A stretch of DNA of 13,050 bases, taken from the NCBI GenBank assembly GCA_035444205.1, contig DAOMOD010000119.1, positions 1 to 13,050 of the forward strand, read 5' to 3'. This stretch comes from DAOMOD01 sp035444205. Lineage in GTDB: Bacteria > Pseudomonadota > Gammaproteobacteria > Xanthomonadales > BPKI01. The translations under genes and the position numbers were made by a program. Of this stretch, positions 1 to 7,500 are shown one piece after another (within the stretch, counting starts at the first letter, position 1; every line of letters starts with the position of its first letter). The notes beneath the pieces were generated by a model. The model did not search any database. It was given only the letters and a program-made list of their open reading frames with translations, and had not been told where the DNA came from.

Positions 1-34
1 CCCAACCTCCCCCCGCAGGCCGGAGGGAGGGGCC
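1..34. repeat. C-rich/G-rich intergenic inverted repeat
   Basis: A run CCTCCC at 6-11 is complementary to GGGAGG at about 25-30, separated by a GC-rich loop. The phrase resembles the CCCAAC-C/T-rich hairpin repeats often scattered between genes of Xanthomonadales and related proteobacteria (recollection, not a search). It lies about 175 bp beyond the stop of the leftward pilin-like gene and could fold at the end of that transcript. There is no T-run, so a terminator role is only possible. Confidence 0.35.
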
Positions 35-45
35 AGAAACCAAAG

Positions 46-70
46 ACCGTTCGTGGTGAGGAGCTGTCGA
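46..70. repeat. REP-like intergenic repeat fragment
   Basis: The stretch beginning accgttcgtggtgag and continuing with an agctgtcga motif looks like one half of the dispersed 'CGTTCGTGGTGAG...TGTCGA' repeat common in proteobacterial intergenic DNA. Only one arm is clear here. The call rests on memory of this repeat family. The remainder of 71-206 shows no gene, RNA or clear motif. Confidence 0.3.
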
Positions 71-206
71 GGCCGACGAGGCTTGATCGACACTGCTTTC
101 CGAGCCACTACAAGCGATGCAATCGTCGCTTCCCTGCCGGTTCAGCCCACCAAGTGTCGCCGCGCAGCATGCGGGGCTTCGGGTAGGCGGGTGATTGCCG
201 ACGGTC

Positions 207-881
207 TCAGCGGCGACAGCCACGGCTGAGTCTCAGCAACTCCTGCACGCCCTCACCCTCGCCGCGGCAATGCCACTCCACCTGATCGCTGGCCGGATCA
301 TCGACCGGAACAAGGTGGATGCGGGCGGGGCTGGGCCAGGATGGGCCAAGGTCGATGCTGATGGTGCCGCCGGATTGCATGGTGACCCAGGCGCCGGAGG
401 GCAGCACGTCGAGGTTCGGGAAGCCGGCCTGGTGTGCGTATGTGGGCCAGGCGCCGTTGCTCACGAAGTACTCCATCACGTTCAGGCGTCGCGGCCGGGT
501 CCGACGCAGGACATCGGTGATGATCGCGCGGCGTTCGCTTTCGATGTCGAGTTCCTCGATCAGGTCGAGGGTGTGGCTGAGCTGCTGATTGAGGTGCGCG
601 TCGAATCGGTCCTGGAGTCGTGTGGCTTCCGCCTGCGCGCGTTCCAGTTCGCGGTGCGAAACCTCCGCGGCCTCGCGCATGCGCGATTCGATGTGCGCGA
701 AGTCGCGTTGCATCTGTTCGCTGCGCGGCTGCACGCGCCAGTGCTCGTGGGCGATGAGCGCGGCCAGGGTGCCCGCAAACGCGGCCAGCGCGACCGCCAG
801 CAGCGCACCGGGTCCAGGCGCCATGCGGATCGGGGCAGGCGGGTCGCGCATCGGCTTGGATGGCTCGTGTGGACCGTCCAT
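207..881 (-). CDS. Membrane-anchored coiled-coil protein with type IV pilin-like C-terminal head domain
   Basis: The function is unknown. Read from the ATG at 881 (224 aa), the protein has a short proline- and arginine-containing N-terminus and one hydrophobic segment at about residues 25-45 (ALLAVALAAFAGTLAALIA). A charged heptad-like helix follows at about 50-115, then a C-terminal domain at about 130-224. That domain resembles the globular head of type IV pilins: NVMEYFVSNGAWP, a GGTISID strand, and a QVEWHC...RGC end whose two cysteines (205 and 222) fit the pilin D-region disulfide. No prepilin peptidase site (G before F with a following hydrophobic helix) is visible, so it is unlikely to be an assembled pilin; a periplasmic display is inferred. 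An upstream in-frame ATG at 974 would give 255 aa. Neither start has a good Shine-Dalgarno, so the start is uncertain. It follows the ADP-ribosylglycohydrolase gene in the same direction. Confidence 0.6.
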   Translation of the reverse strand: MDGPHEPSKPMRDPPAPIRMAPGPGALLAVALAAFAGTLAALIAHEHWRVQPRSEQMQRDFAHIESRMREAAEVSHRELERAQAEATRLQDRFDAHLNQQLSHTLDLIEELDIESERRAIITDVLRRTRPRRLNVMEYFVSNGAWPTYAHQAGFPNLDVLPSGAWVTMQSGGTISIDLGPSWPSPARIHLVPVDDPASDQVEWHCRGEGEGVQELLRLSRGCRR

Positions 882-1016
882 AGCAGAACATGTGGGGGTG
901 GCTGGATCGTGGCGGAACGCTGCACTTTTCGAAGCCGCGCGCTTGTCGCCCGCGGGCGTTTGGCGGCCTCGCATCTACGTAGGGCACCCAATCAGACCTT
1001 CCGCTGCACGAAGGGA

Positions 1017-2012
1017 TCAGGGAAGCGAACGGCGGCGGCGGAGTTGGTCGAGCAGCGGCCGAAACAGATGTGCGTCGCGCAGCGTTTCGCGCCAACGCGC
1101 GGGGATGCCGTTGATGCCAGAGCGCAATCCGGCAAGGCCGCCGGTGACTGCGGAGGTGGTGTCGGTGTCATGGCCGAGCGCCACGGCGGCGCGTACAGCG
1201 TCGGCGTAGTCGGGGTGGTGCAGGCAGGCGCGTGCGGACCACAGGGTGTCGAGGACGTAACCGCTGCCTTTGGCGTTGTCGGCGTTGGACGCGTCGAGGA
1301 TGCGCGAACATTCCTCGTTCTGGTCGGCTGACCAGGTGGCGAACCGGCGGGCGTCGTCGGCGCCTTCGCACCATGCGCGCAGGCGGTCCGCGGCGCGATT
1401 CCACGCGGACTCGCTGTCGAGGCCGGCGAGCAGTTCCACTGCCCACAGGCAGTACAGCGCGCAGCACAGGCGTGATCGCGGATGTCCGTGTGTGACCAGG
1501 CTTTGGCGCTGCGCGGCGTCGATCAGACCGGTGCGGCTTTGCCGCTGTGGATCGTGCAGCAGCGCCAACGGCAGGACACGCATCAGCGCGCCGTTGCCGT
1601 TCTGGTGCTCGCCGGCGGGGCCGGCTTCGTGCGCAGGCTCGCCCCACTCCAGGCGACGCAGCGCCTGCCGGGTCTGCAGGCCGATGTCGAACACGCGGCC
1701 GCCGGCCTGAAGGTAGCCTTCGCGGTACCAGCGCAGCAGGCGTTGGGCGAAGTCGTCGAGGTCGAGCGTCTCGTGCGCCAGCAACGAGTCCAGCAGGCAC
1801 AGCGCCTGGGCGCCGTCGTCGGACCAGGTACCGGGCGGCACGTCGTGGGTGCATGGCCAGTGCGCCGGTGGTGTCATGTCGATGCTGGCGCGTGGCGGCA
1901 GGCGCTGCGGCGGCGTGAACTCGTAGGGCACGCCAAGGGCGTCGCCGACCAGCAGGCCGATCAGGCCGCCCTGGAGCCGGTCGGCAAGCGTTGCGTTTGA
2001 ATGGCCGGACAT
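1017..2012 (-). CDS. ADP-ribosylglycohydrolase family protein (DraG-like)
   Basis: This 331-aa protein is a predicted cytoplasmic, magnesium-dependent hydrolase that removes ADP-ribose from modified proteins or other substrates. Family motifs appear in order: RLQGGLIGLLVGDALGVPYE (12-31), WSDDGAQ (63-69; equivalent of WTDDT), NGNGALMR (138-145), VTHGHPRS (173-180) and GHDTDTTSAVTGGLAG (280-295). The presumed metal ligands S64, D65, D66, D282, D284 and T285 are present, so the enzyme looks active. The length is normal for the family, and the conserved core begins just after the chosen ATG. No strong Shine-Dalgarno is seen. The start lies 27 bp after the stop of the diguanylate cyclase gene, so co-transcription and perhaps translational coupling are likely. 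No ADP-ribosyltransferase gene is visible in the window, so the substrate is unknown. No nitrogenase gene is present, so a DraG role in nitrogen fixation is not implied. Confidence 0.9.
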   Translation of the reverse strand: MSGHSNATLADRLQGGLIGLLVGDALGVPYEFTPPQRLPPRASIDMTPPAHWPCTHDVPPGTWSDDGAQALCLLDSLLAHETLDLDDFAQRLLRWYREGYLQAGGRVFDIGLQTRQALRRLEWGEPAHEAGPAGEHQNGNGALMRVLPLALLHDPQRQSRTGLIDAAQRQSLVTHGHPRSRLCCALYCLWAVELLAGLDSESAWNRAADRLRAWCEGADDARRFATWSADQNEECSRILDASNADNAKGSGYVLDTLWSARACLHHPDYADAVRAAVALGHDTDTTSAVTGGLAGLRSGINGIPARWRETLRDAHLFRPLLDQLRRRRSLP

Positions 2013-2039
2013 GGGGTGGCGCGTTGTGTTCGAGCGGGA

Positions 2040-3710
2040 CTACAGCGGAACTGCGGTGTGGTCGGCATGATCGTCGGCGACGGCGACGCGGTTGCGGCCT
2101 TCGCGCTTGGCGCGGTACAGGGCGGCGTCGGCGCGTGCCAGAAGTTCGCTGTCTGTTTCGCCGGGTTGCCAGGTCGCCAAGCCGATGGAGACGGTCAGCG
2201 CCACCGGGCGACCCTGCACTTCGCGGCCTTCGCGCTCGACGGCCGCGCGCAGGGTTTCGGCGATCTCTGCGGCAGGCGCCTGTGCAGCGCCCGGCAGCAC
2301 CAGCACCACTTCTTCGCCACCGTAGCGCGCCAGCAGGTCGCTGGCACGCACGTGCCCGCGCAGGATGTCGGCGAAGGCAGCCAGGCAGTCGTCGCCGAAG
2401 GCGTGACCGTGGCGGTCGTTGATGGCCTTGAAGCGATCTAGGTCGAGGAACATCAGGCTGAGCGACTGGCCGGTGGCGGCGCCGGTCTCGATCATCAGCG
2501 CCAGGCTGGCATCCAGTTGGCTGCGATTGGCCAGACCGGTGAGCGGGTCGGTGCGCGCCACCACGCGCGCGGCGTGCATCTCGCGCTCGGCGTAGCGCGC
2601 GGCGCGCGCCGTGGCCAGCACCAGCACCAGGGCACCGAAGGTGTTAATGGCCGGGTGGCCTGTTTCCAGCCAGTCCGGCGTGCCCATCTCCGCAAGGAAC
2701 AGGCCGGCGCGGTACATGCCGACCAGCGACACGCTGCCCCAGCCGAACAGGTAGAACCATCCCTGCGGCGATCCGGCCGCGGCACGCGCCACGCCGACCC
2801 CCAGTGCCAGCAGCGCCAGCAACATGGTGATGATGTTGTTGGCGTGCAGGAAAACGATGTTGGCGGGGTCCACCATCAGCACGGTCAGCACCACCACGCA
2901 GCCGGCCAGCAACACGCGAAATACCGTCGCCACGCGCGGGTAGTGACTTGCTATGTCGAGAAACCACATCAGAAAGCCGTAGGCACAGACCAGCCCGACG
3001 TTGATGGCGATGCTGTTGAGGCGCATGGCGTGCGGCAGCAGGGCCGAGCCCGGCAACAGTCCGGCGATGTCGCCGCTCATCACCAGCAGGTACAGCGCCG
3101 AACTCAATACCCATACCGAAAACAGCAGCAGCACGTGGCGGCGCAGCGCGAAAGCATAGATGGCGGCAACAAGGCCAAGCAGAAGCTGGGCGCTCAACAG
3201 GGCACTGGTGGTGCGGATACGCGCGGCGTCGGCGACCAGGTATCGCGACAGCGGCGCAGCCGACAGGCGAATCGGCTGGGCACGGGCGCGGCGCAATTCC
3301 AGGTACAGCGGTTCCTGCAGGTGAGCCGCCGGCAGCGTCACCGTCAGGCGGTGCTTCGAACCGAGCTGGCGGGCGTCGCTGTCGAAAGTGGCCAGGCGCT
3401 GCGCGCGGTAATCGGGGGCGGCATAGGCGATCAGGTCGGCGTCGTAGGCTTCCTTCAGCGCCAGCACCCAGGGTTCGTCGGCGCTGGCGCCTTCGGGCAG
3501 GTGCACGCGCCACCAGCTTGGGGCGGGCTGTCGGCGCAGGGCGGTTTCGGGCACGGCGTTCCAGTCGCGCGTTGCAGCGCGCACGGCGGCGATATCGCCT
3601 TCGCCCAGAGGCATCGACAGAAGTTCAAGGCGCGGCGTATCGGCCGCGAGCGCGCAGGATGCGGCGAGCAAACACAGGATGGGCGCCCACCAGCGCATGT
3701 GCGAAACCAT
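2040..3710 (-). CDS. Diguanylate cyclase with periplasmic 7TMR-DISM sensor and GGDEF domain
   Basis: This inner-membrane enzyme is predicted to make c-di-GMP from two GTP. From the ATG at 3710 (556 aa) it has a signal peptide (RWWAPILCLLAASCALAA), then a periplasmic 7TMR-DISM extracellular-type domain at about 60-150. Seven hydrophobic helices follow between about 170 and 370, then a GGDEF domain at about 385-545. GGDEF landmarks are TDPLTGLANR (387-396), FLDLDRFKAINDRHGH and GGEEV (464-468). The signature ends in V rather than the usual F; the catalytic GGEE is intact. An RASD inhibitory site (455-458) sits five residues before it, so product feedback is expected. An ATG at 3821 is in frame, but its extra codons read through a REP palindrome and precede the signal peptide, so I reject it. 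An ATG at 3698 is an equal alternative; a GGGGAGA sequence lies directly upstream of 3710. A TACACT -10-like hexamer lies upstream without a clear -35. The next gene is the ADP-ribosylglycohydrolase. Confidence 0.88.
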   Translation of the reverse strand: MVSHMRWWAPILCLLAASCALAADTPRLELLSMPLGEGDIAAVRAATRDWNAVPETALRRQPAPSWWRVHLPEGASADEPWVLALKEAYDADLIAYAAPDYRAQRLATFDSDARQLGSKHRLTVTLPAAHLQEPLYLELRRARAQPIRLSAAPLSRYLVADAARIRTTSALLSAQLLLGLVAAIYAFALRRHVLLLFSVWVLSSALYLLVMSGDIAGLLPGSALLPHAMRLNSIAINVGLVCAYGFLMWFLDIASHYPRVATVFRVLLAGCVVVLTVLMVDPANIVFLHANNIITMLLALLALGVGVARAAAGSPQGWFYLFGWGSVSLVGMYRAGLFLAEMGTPDWLETGHPAINTFGALVLVLATARAARYAEREMHAARVVARTDPLTGLANRSQLDASLALMIETGAATGQSLSLMFLDLDRFKAINDRHGHAFGDDCLAAFADILRGHVRASDLLARYGGEEVVLVLPGAAQAPAAEIAETLRAAVEREGREVQGRPVALTVSIGLATWQPGETDSELLARADAALYRAKREGRNRVAVADDHADHTAVPL

Positions 3711-3785
3711 TCTCCCCAGCGCCGGGATGGCGTTTGACGGAAGTGTAGCCTGCAAGTGCTGGCGCACGAGTTCAGTGCGCGCAGA

Positions 3786-3804
3786 TCTGATCGCTAGGGT
3801 CAGA
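3786..3804. repeat. Short imperfect palindrome upstream of the diguanylate cyclase gene
   Basis: TCTGATC at 3786-3792 pairs with GGGTCAGA at 3798-3804 around a GCTAG loop, giving seven pairs with one G-T. It lies between vapC and the diguanylate cyclase gene, next to the REP-like hairpin at 3810. It may be an operator or part of the same repeat unit; I cannot tell which. Confidence 0.3.
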
Positions 3805-3809
3805 CCGGT

Positions 3810-3836
3810 CCCGGATTCCACTGCGTTGCATCCGGG
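3810..3836. repeat. REP-like palindrome (CCCGGAT...ATCCGGG)
   Basis: CCCGGAT at 3810-3816 and ATCCGGG at 3830-3836 are perfect inverted arms. The interior (TCCACTGCGTTGC) adds three further pairs with mismatches. The element resembles the 'CCGGATT..GCG..ATCCGG' intergenic palindromes of many gammaproteobacteria (family recognition from memory). It begins about 19 bp beyond the vapC stop and could stabilise or end the vapBC transcript before the diguanylate cyclase gene. It has no T-run in either direction. Confidence 0.6.
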
Positions 3837-3854
3837 TTACGGGGAGCGGTGGAG

Positions 3855-4262
3855 CTATGCCGCCCAGTCGTCCAGCTTGAGCCCATCCACGCGCTTGAAC
3901 TCGCGGGTGTTGTTGGTGACCAGGGTGAGACCGGCGGCGCGGGCATGGGCGGCGATCCATAGGTCGTTGTTGCCGATGGGTGTGCCGGCGGCGAACAGGC
4001 GGGCGCGGATGTTGGCGTAGTGTTCGGCGGTTTCCTGGTGCAGGGGCAGGACGGGGATGATCTCGGCGATCCGGTTCAGCGTGTTCCGTGCCTGCTCGCT
4101 GTGCTGGCTGCGCGCGGCGCCGTAGAGCAGTTCGCCCCAGGTGATGAAGGACAGTCCGACCGTGCCGGGCCGCTGGCGGGCCAGCCGGGCACGCACCTTG
4201 GCCGGGCGCTCGCGCTTGACGTGGATGCAGATATTGGTGTCGAGCAGGTAGCGCAGCGCCAT
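3855..4262 (-). CDS. vapC: VapC-family PIN-domain ribonuclease toxin
   Basis: This 135-aa type II toxin is expected to be a magnesium-dependent endoribonuclease; VapC enzymes commonly cut initiator tRNA or rRNA loops. The PIN acidic residues are all visible: D8 in LLDTN, E44 in WGELLYG, D100 in GNNDLWIAAHA, plus the LVTNNTREFKRV motif at 114-124 with N118. The length is typical, so the toxin looks intact. The ATG overlaps the vapB stop by one base (TGATG), and a GAGGA ribosome site lies six bases before it inside vapB. The antitoxin is therefore made first and the toxin is translationally coupled. Expression is probably repressed by the VapBC complex at the repeats upstream of vapB. A REP-like hairpin follows the stop. 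Confidence 0.93.
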   Translation of the reverse strand: MALRYLLDTNICIHVKRERPAKVRARLARQRPGTVGLSFITWGELLYGAARSQHSEQARNTLNRIAEIIPVLPLHQETAEHYANIRARLFAAGTPIGNNDLWIAAHARAAGLTLVTNNTREFKRVDGLKLDDWAA

Positions 4263-4498
4263 CAGAAGTCCTCGCGTTCCTGCGGTGGGGCATCGTCCAT
4301 GGACTCGATGACGCCGACCATGTCGTCGGGAAGATCGAGCAGTTCATCGAAGGCTTCGGCGAGGTTGCGGCGTTTCTCGCGCAGCACGACTTCGCGGCCA
4401 CGACGGAAGATCTCCACTTCGCTGGTTTCGAAGCGGAATTCCTTGGGAAGGCGCACGGCCTGGCTGTTGCCGGATTGAAAGATCTTGGCGGTGGTCAT
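4262..4498 (-). CDS. vapB: VapB-family antitoxin with AbrB/MazE-type DNA-binding domain
   Basis: This 78-aa antitoxin of the adjacent VapC should neutralise the toxin by direct binding and repress its own promoter. Residues 1-45 form a SpoVT-AbrB swapped-hairpin type domain (AKIFQSGNSQAVRLPKEFRF, then VEIFRRGREVVL). Residues 46-78 are an acidic tail (FDELLDLPDDMVGVIESMDD) suited to wrapping round the toxin. The ATG at 4498 is directly before the conserved domain. No Shine-Dalgarno is apparent, and the predicted promoter would leave a very short leader, so near-leaderless translation is possible. It precedes vapC with a one-base overlap. Confidence 0.92.
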   Translation of the reverse strand: MTTAKIFQSGNSQAVRLPKEFRFETSEVEIFRRGREVVLREKRRNLAEAFDELLDLPDDMVGVIESMDDAPPQEREDF

Positions 4499-4518
4499 GG
4501 TGGCGTGGCGCGGGCCGG

Positions 4519-4547
4519 AATGTATCTACGCAAAAGTATATACGCAA
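4519..4547 (-). promoter_or_regulatory. Predicted vapBC promoter
   Basis: On the minus strand TTGCGT (4547-4542) and TACATT (4524-4519) are separated by 17 bp and match sigma-70 -35 and -10 elements moderately well. Transcription would begin about 15 bases before the vapB ATG. The hexamers flank and overlap the two operator-like repeats, as expected for a self-repressed toxin-antitoxin promoter. An alternative -10, TATACT, lies inside the spacer without a good -35. Confidence 0.45.
4522..4545 (-). promoter_or_regulatory. Candidate VapB operator: two direct repeats GCGTAKATAC
   Basis: On the minus strand GCGTATATAC (4545-4536) and GCGTAGATAC (4531-4522) differ at one base and are 4 bp apart, so their centres are 14 bp apart. 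Each core, GTATATAC or GTAGATAC, is wholly or nearly palindromic. They overlap the predicted vapB promoter, the usual place for VapBC autorepression. The repeats are visible directly; the operator function is inferred. Confidence 0.55.
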
Positions 4548-4567
4548 TGCCCAGGTGAGGCGTTGCG
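4532..4567 (-). terminator. Candidate terminator of the addB-addA-like operon
   Basis: CGCAATGCC (4543-4551) and GGCGTTGCG (4559-4567) form a nine-position stem with a seven-base loop, starting about 6 bp beyond the addA-like stop. Read on the minus strand, the stem has one C-A mismatch and is followed by TATATACTTTT, a plausible U-rich tail. The same DNA holds the vapB -35 element, so one operon's end and the next one's start overlap. Confidence 0.45.
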
Positions 4568-4573
4568 GGTTCC

Positions 4574-7500
4574 CTAAGCTTGGTCGAGTTCGATGAAGCG
4601 GACATCGGGTGGCAGCAGGGGGTAGTAGAGGGCCAGGCGCGCCGGTTTCGATTCGTGTGCGAACAGGGCGCGGTAGCGACGCAGTTGGTCGCCGTAGCGG
4701 CGGCGTTCGGCGGCGATGAAGGTGGCGAGGTCGCCGCCTTCGTGGCGGCCGGTCTTGAAGTCGATGATCCAGCGGGTGCCCTCATCATCGACGAAGGTCC
4801 GATCGAGGATGTGGCGTTCCAGGCGGCCGTCCTCGCCGACGGTGGTCAGCGAGTATTCGCTCCATGACTGGCGCGGGCGGTGCTTGAACAGCCAGCGGCC
4901 CTGCGGGTCGTCCAGCGTGGCGATGAGGGCCTCGGCGACGCTGCCGACGATGCGCGGGACTTCCTCCGTGGGCAGCCCGGCGCGCTCGGTCTCGGCGTGC
5001 AGGGCGGGCTTCAGGCGTTCGATGTCGGCGCTGGAGATGTTGCGTTCGGGATGTTCGCCGATGAGCTGCACCCAGCGGTGGTACAGGGTGCCGGTGAAGC
5101 GCGCGGCCTCGCCGGCCCATTCGAAGGCGGGCGGAGCGGCGCTGGCGTCGGGGCTGTCGGTCTGCGCGCTCAGCGCGGTTTCGATGGGCGGCGGCTGCCA
5201 GTCGATCGGCAGGCGGCGCAGCAGGGACAGCGGCACATCGTCCGCGCTGCGCTCGGCGGCTGGCGCGTCCGTCGGCTCCGGCAGGGCGGCGTTGAACTCG
5301 GCTTCGACGGCGGGCCACAGGCGCGCCAGCAGGCTGTTGCGGCGCACGCCGACGCCAGCCTTGCGCACGTCGAGGTGGCCGAACAGGTGCAGGCCCTTCA
5401 CCGCGCGGGTCGCAGCGACGTAGAGCAGGCGGTCGCTCTCGGCGACATCGCGCCTGGCTTCCACCTGGAGCCGCAGAAAGGCGTAGATGGGGTCTTCGCC
5501 ACCCTGCGCTGGGCGGGCGGCCAGCAGCGGTGTCTCCTGGTCGTCGGCGCCGACTTCGAAACTGGCGAGGATGGCAGGGGCATCGCTGCCGCGCGTACCG
5601 CGACCCAGGCCGGGCAACAGCACGTGATCGAACTCAAGGCCCTTGGCCTTGTGGATGGTCATGATCTGCAGGGCGTCGCCGGCGACGGGGTCGGCGGCGG
5701 CCTTCAGTTCGCCGAGCAGGCGGTCGAGCGTGGCGGGGTCGCTGAGCAGCGGCGCGGGCGCGAGCTGGTCGAGCACCTCGAAGAAGCGCTGCGCATCGTG
5801 CAGGTCGCGCTCGGCCTGCACGCAGGCGGGACCGCCAAGATCGAGCCAGACCTGTTCGACCATGCGCCGGAGCGGCCTGCGCCCGCGCTGGGCGATGGCG
5901 GGCAGCAGGACATCGAGCGTGCGCGCCAGCCGTGCGCTGCCGTCCGCGGACAGCGCGNNNNNNNNNNNNNNNNNNNNNNNNNNNNNNNNNNNNNNNNNNN
6001 NGTCGCCCACGGGTGGGTGTCCTGAAGATCGGCAGTGATGGCCACGATGGCCGGGTCGGGCGCCGCAGCGGGGTCCGGGCCGCCGCCCGCAGCGCGCCTG
6101 CGCGGGGCAGCGTGCCATGCCTGCAGGCGCGGCAGCAGGGGCGTTTCCCTGCCGATACCGCCGGTGAGTGTGCCGAGATCGGCAAGCGTCAGGCCGCACC
6201 AGGGCGCACGCAGCACGGCGAGCCAGGACAGCCGGTCGCCGGGATGGCTGAGCGCCAGGGTCAGCGCGCGCAGGTCGTCGATGATCGGGCGTTCCTGGAG
6301 GCCCTCGATGTCGACCGCACTGTAGGGCACACCCGCTTCACGCAGCGCGGGAACGATGGCGGCGAGGTGATTGCGGCTGCGTACCAGGATGGCGGCGCGT
6401 TCGCCCTGCGCGCGCAGCTCGCGGCAGCGTGCGGCGACGGCCTGCGCTTCCGCCTCGGCATCGTCGCCATGGCGCGCGTACCAGTGCACCGCCGGCCCCG
6501 GCCGCGGCGGGTGGTGCGCCTCGGCCTCCGCGTACGCCACCTGGCCGCCGCCGATGTCGTCGACCTCCGGCAGCACCGCGGCGAACACGCGGTTGACCCA
6601 ATCGACGATGCCGCGCTGGGAGCGGAAGTTGAGACGCAGTTGGCGTGGCTCCAGCGGCAGATCGCGGCGCAGGCCGTCACGACGCACGCCGAGGAACAAT
6701 CCGACGTTGGCATGGCGGAAGCGGTAGATGCTCTGCATCGGATCGCCGACCAGGAACAGCGTGCGGCCGTCGCCCGGCGTCCAGCCCGCGCTGAGGCGGC
6801 GCAGCAGTTCGACTTGCAGGTTGGAGGTGTCCTGGAACTCGTCGACCAGGAGGTGCTGCACGCGGTGGTCGAGGCGCAGCAGCAGCTCGCCGGGACTGTC
6901 CTCGTCGCCCAGCGCGGTCAGCGCGCGCAGCGCGATCTCGGTGAAGTCCACCTCGCCGCGTTCCGCGAACACCAGTTGCAGCTCGGCCATGGCCAGGCGC
7001 AGCACCGCCAGCAGATCGGCCAGCGCCTGCCATTGCACCGGGTCGTATTCGGGATGCGGCAGGCTGCGCACGCCGTCGAGGCGCTCGGCGAGGCCGGGGC
7101 GCTCGGCGAGTTTGGCCAGCAGCGCGACCATCTCGTCCTTGAGCGGCTTGAAGGCCTTGCCGGGCGGAAAGCCCTGATTCTTGTTGACGGTGGCGCGGAA
7201 GGTGCCGGTGGTCCGGGTCAGGCAGAACTCGGCCAGCGCCTGCCAGTGCGGCAGCGATTCGACATCGGCGACAAGATCGTCGAGGGCGGCCAGCACCTGC
7301 GCCGGCGCACCGTCGTCGCTGTGCCTGGCGGCGAAGCGGGCCAGATGCAGCAGGGCGTCGCGGTCGACGCCGTCGATCGCCTCGCGCAGATGGCCGAGCC
7401 ATTCGCGCACCAGCATGGCCAGTGCGCCTTCCATCATGCGCCGTGCCGCGGCGTCGGTACCGGCATCGAGCAGGTGGCGCCAGCGCTCGCGCCCGCCCAG

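Noticed and set aside
2517..3737. Plus-strand open frame opposite the diguanylate cyclase gene
   Set aside because: It is a low-complexity, Gln/His-rich shadow with no motif, while the minus strand encodes a complete 7TM-GGDEF protein.
3711..3821. N-terminal extension of the diguanylate cyclase from an upstream ATG
   Set aside because: It would place 37 charged residues before a clear signal peptide and translate through a REP palindrome.
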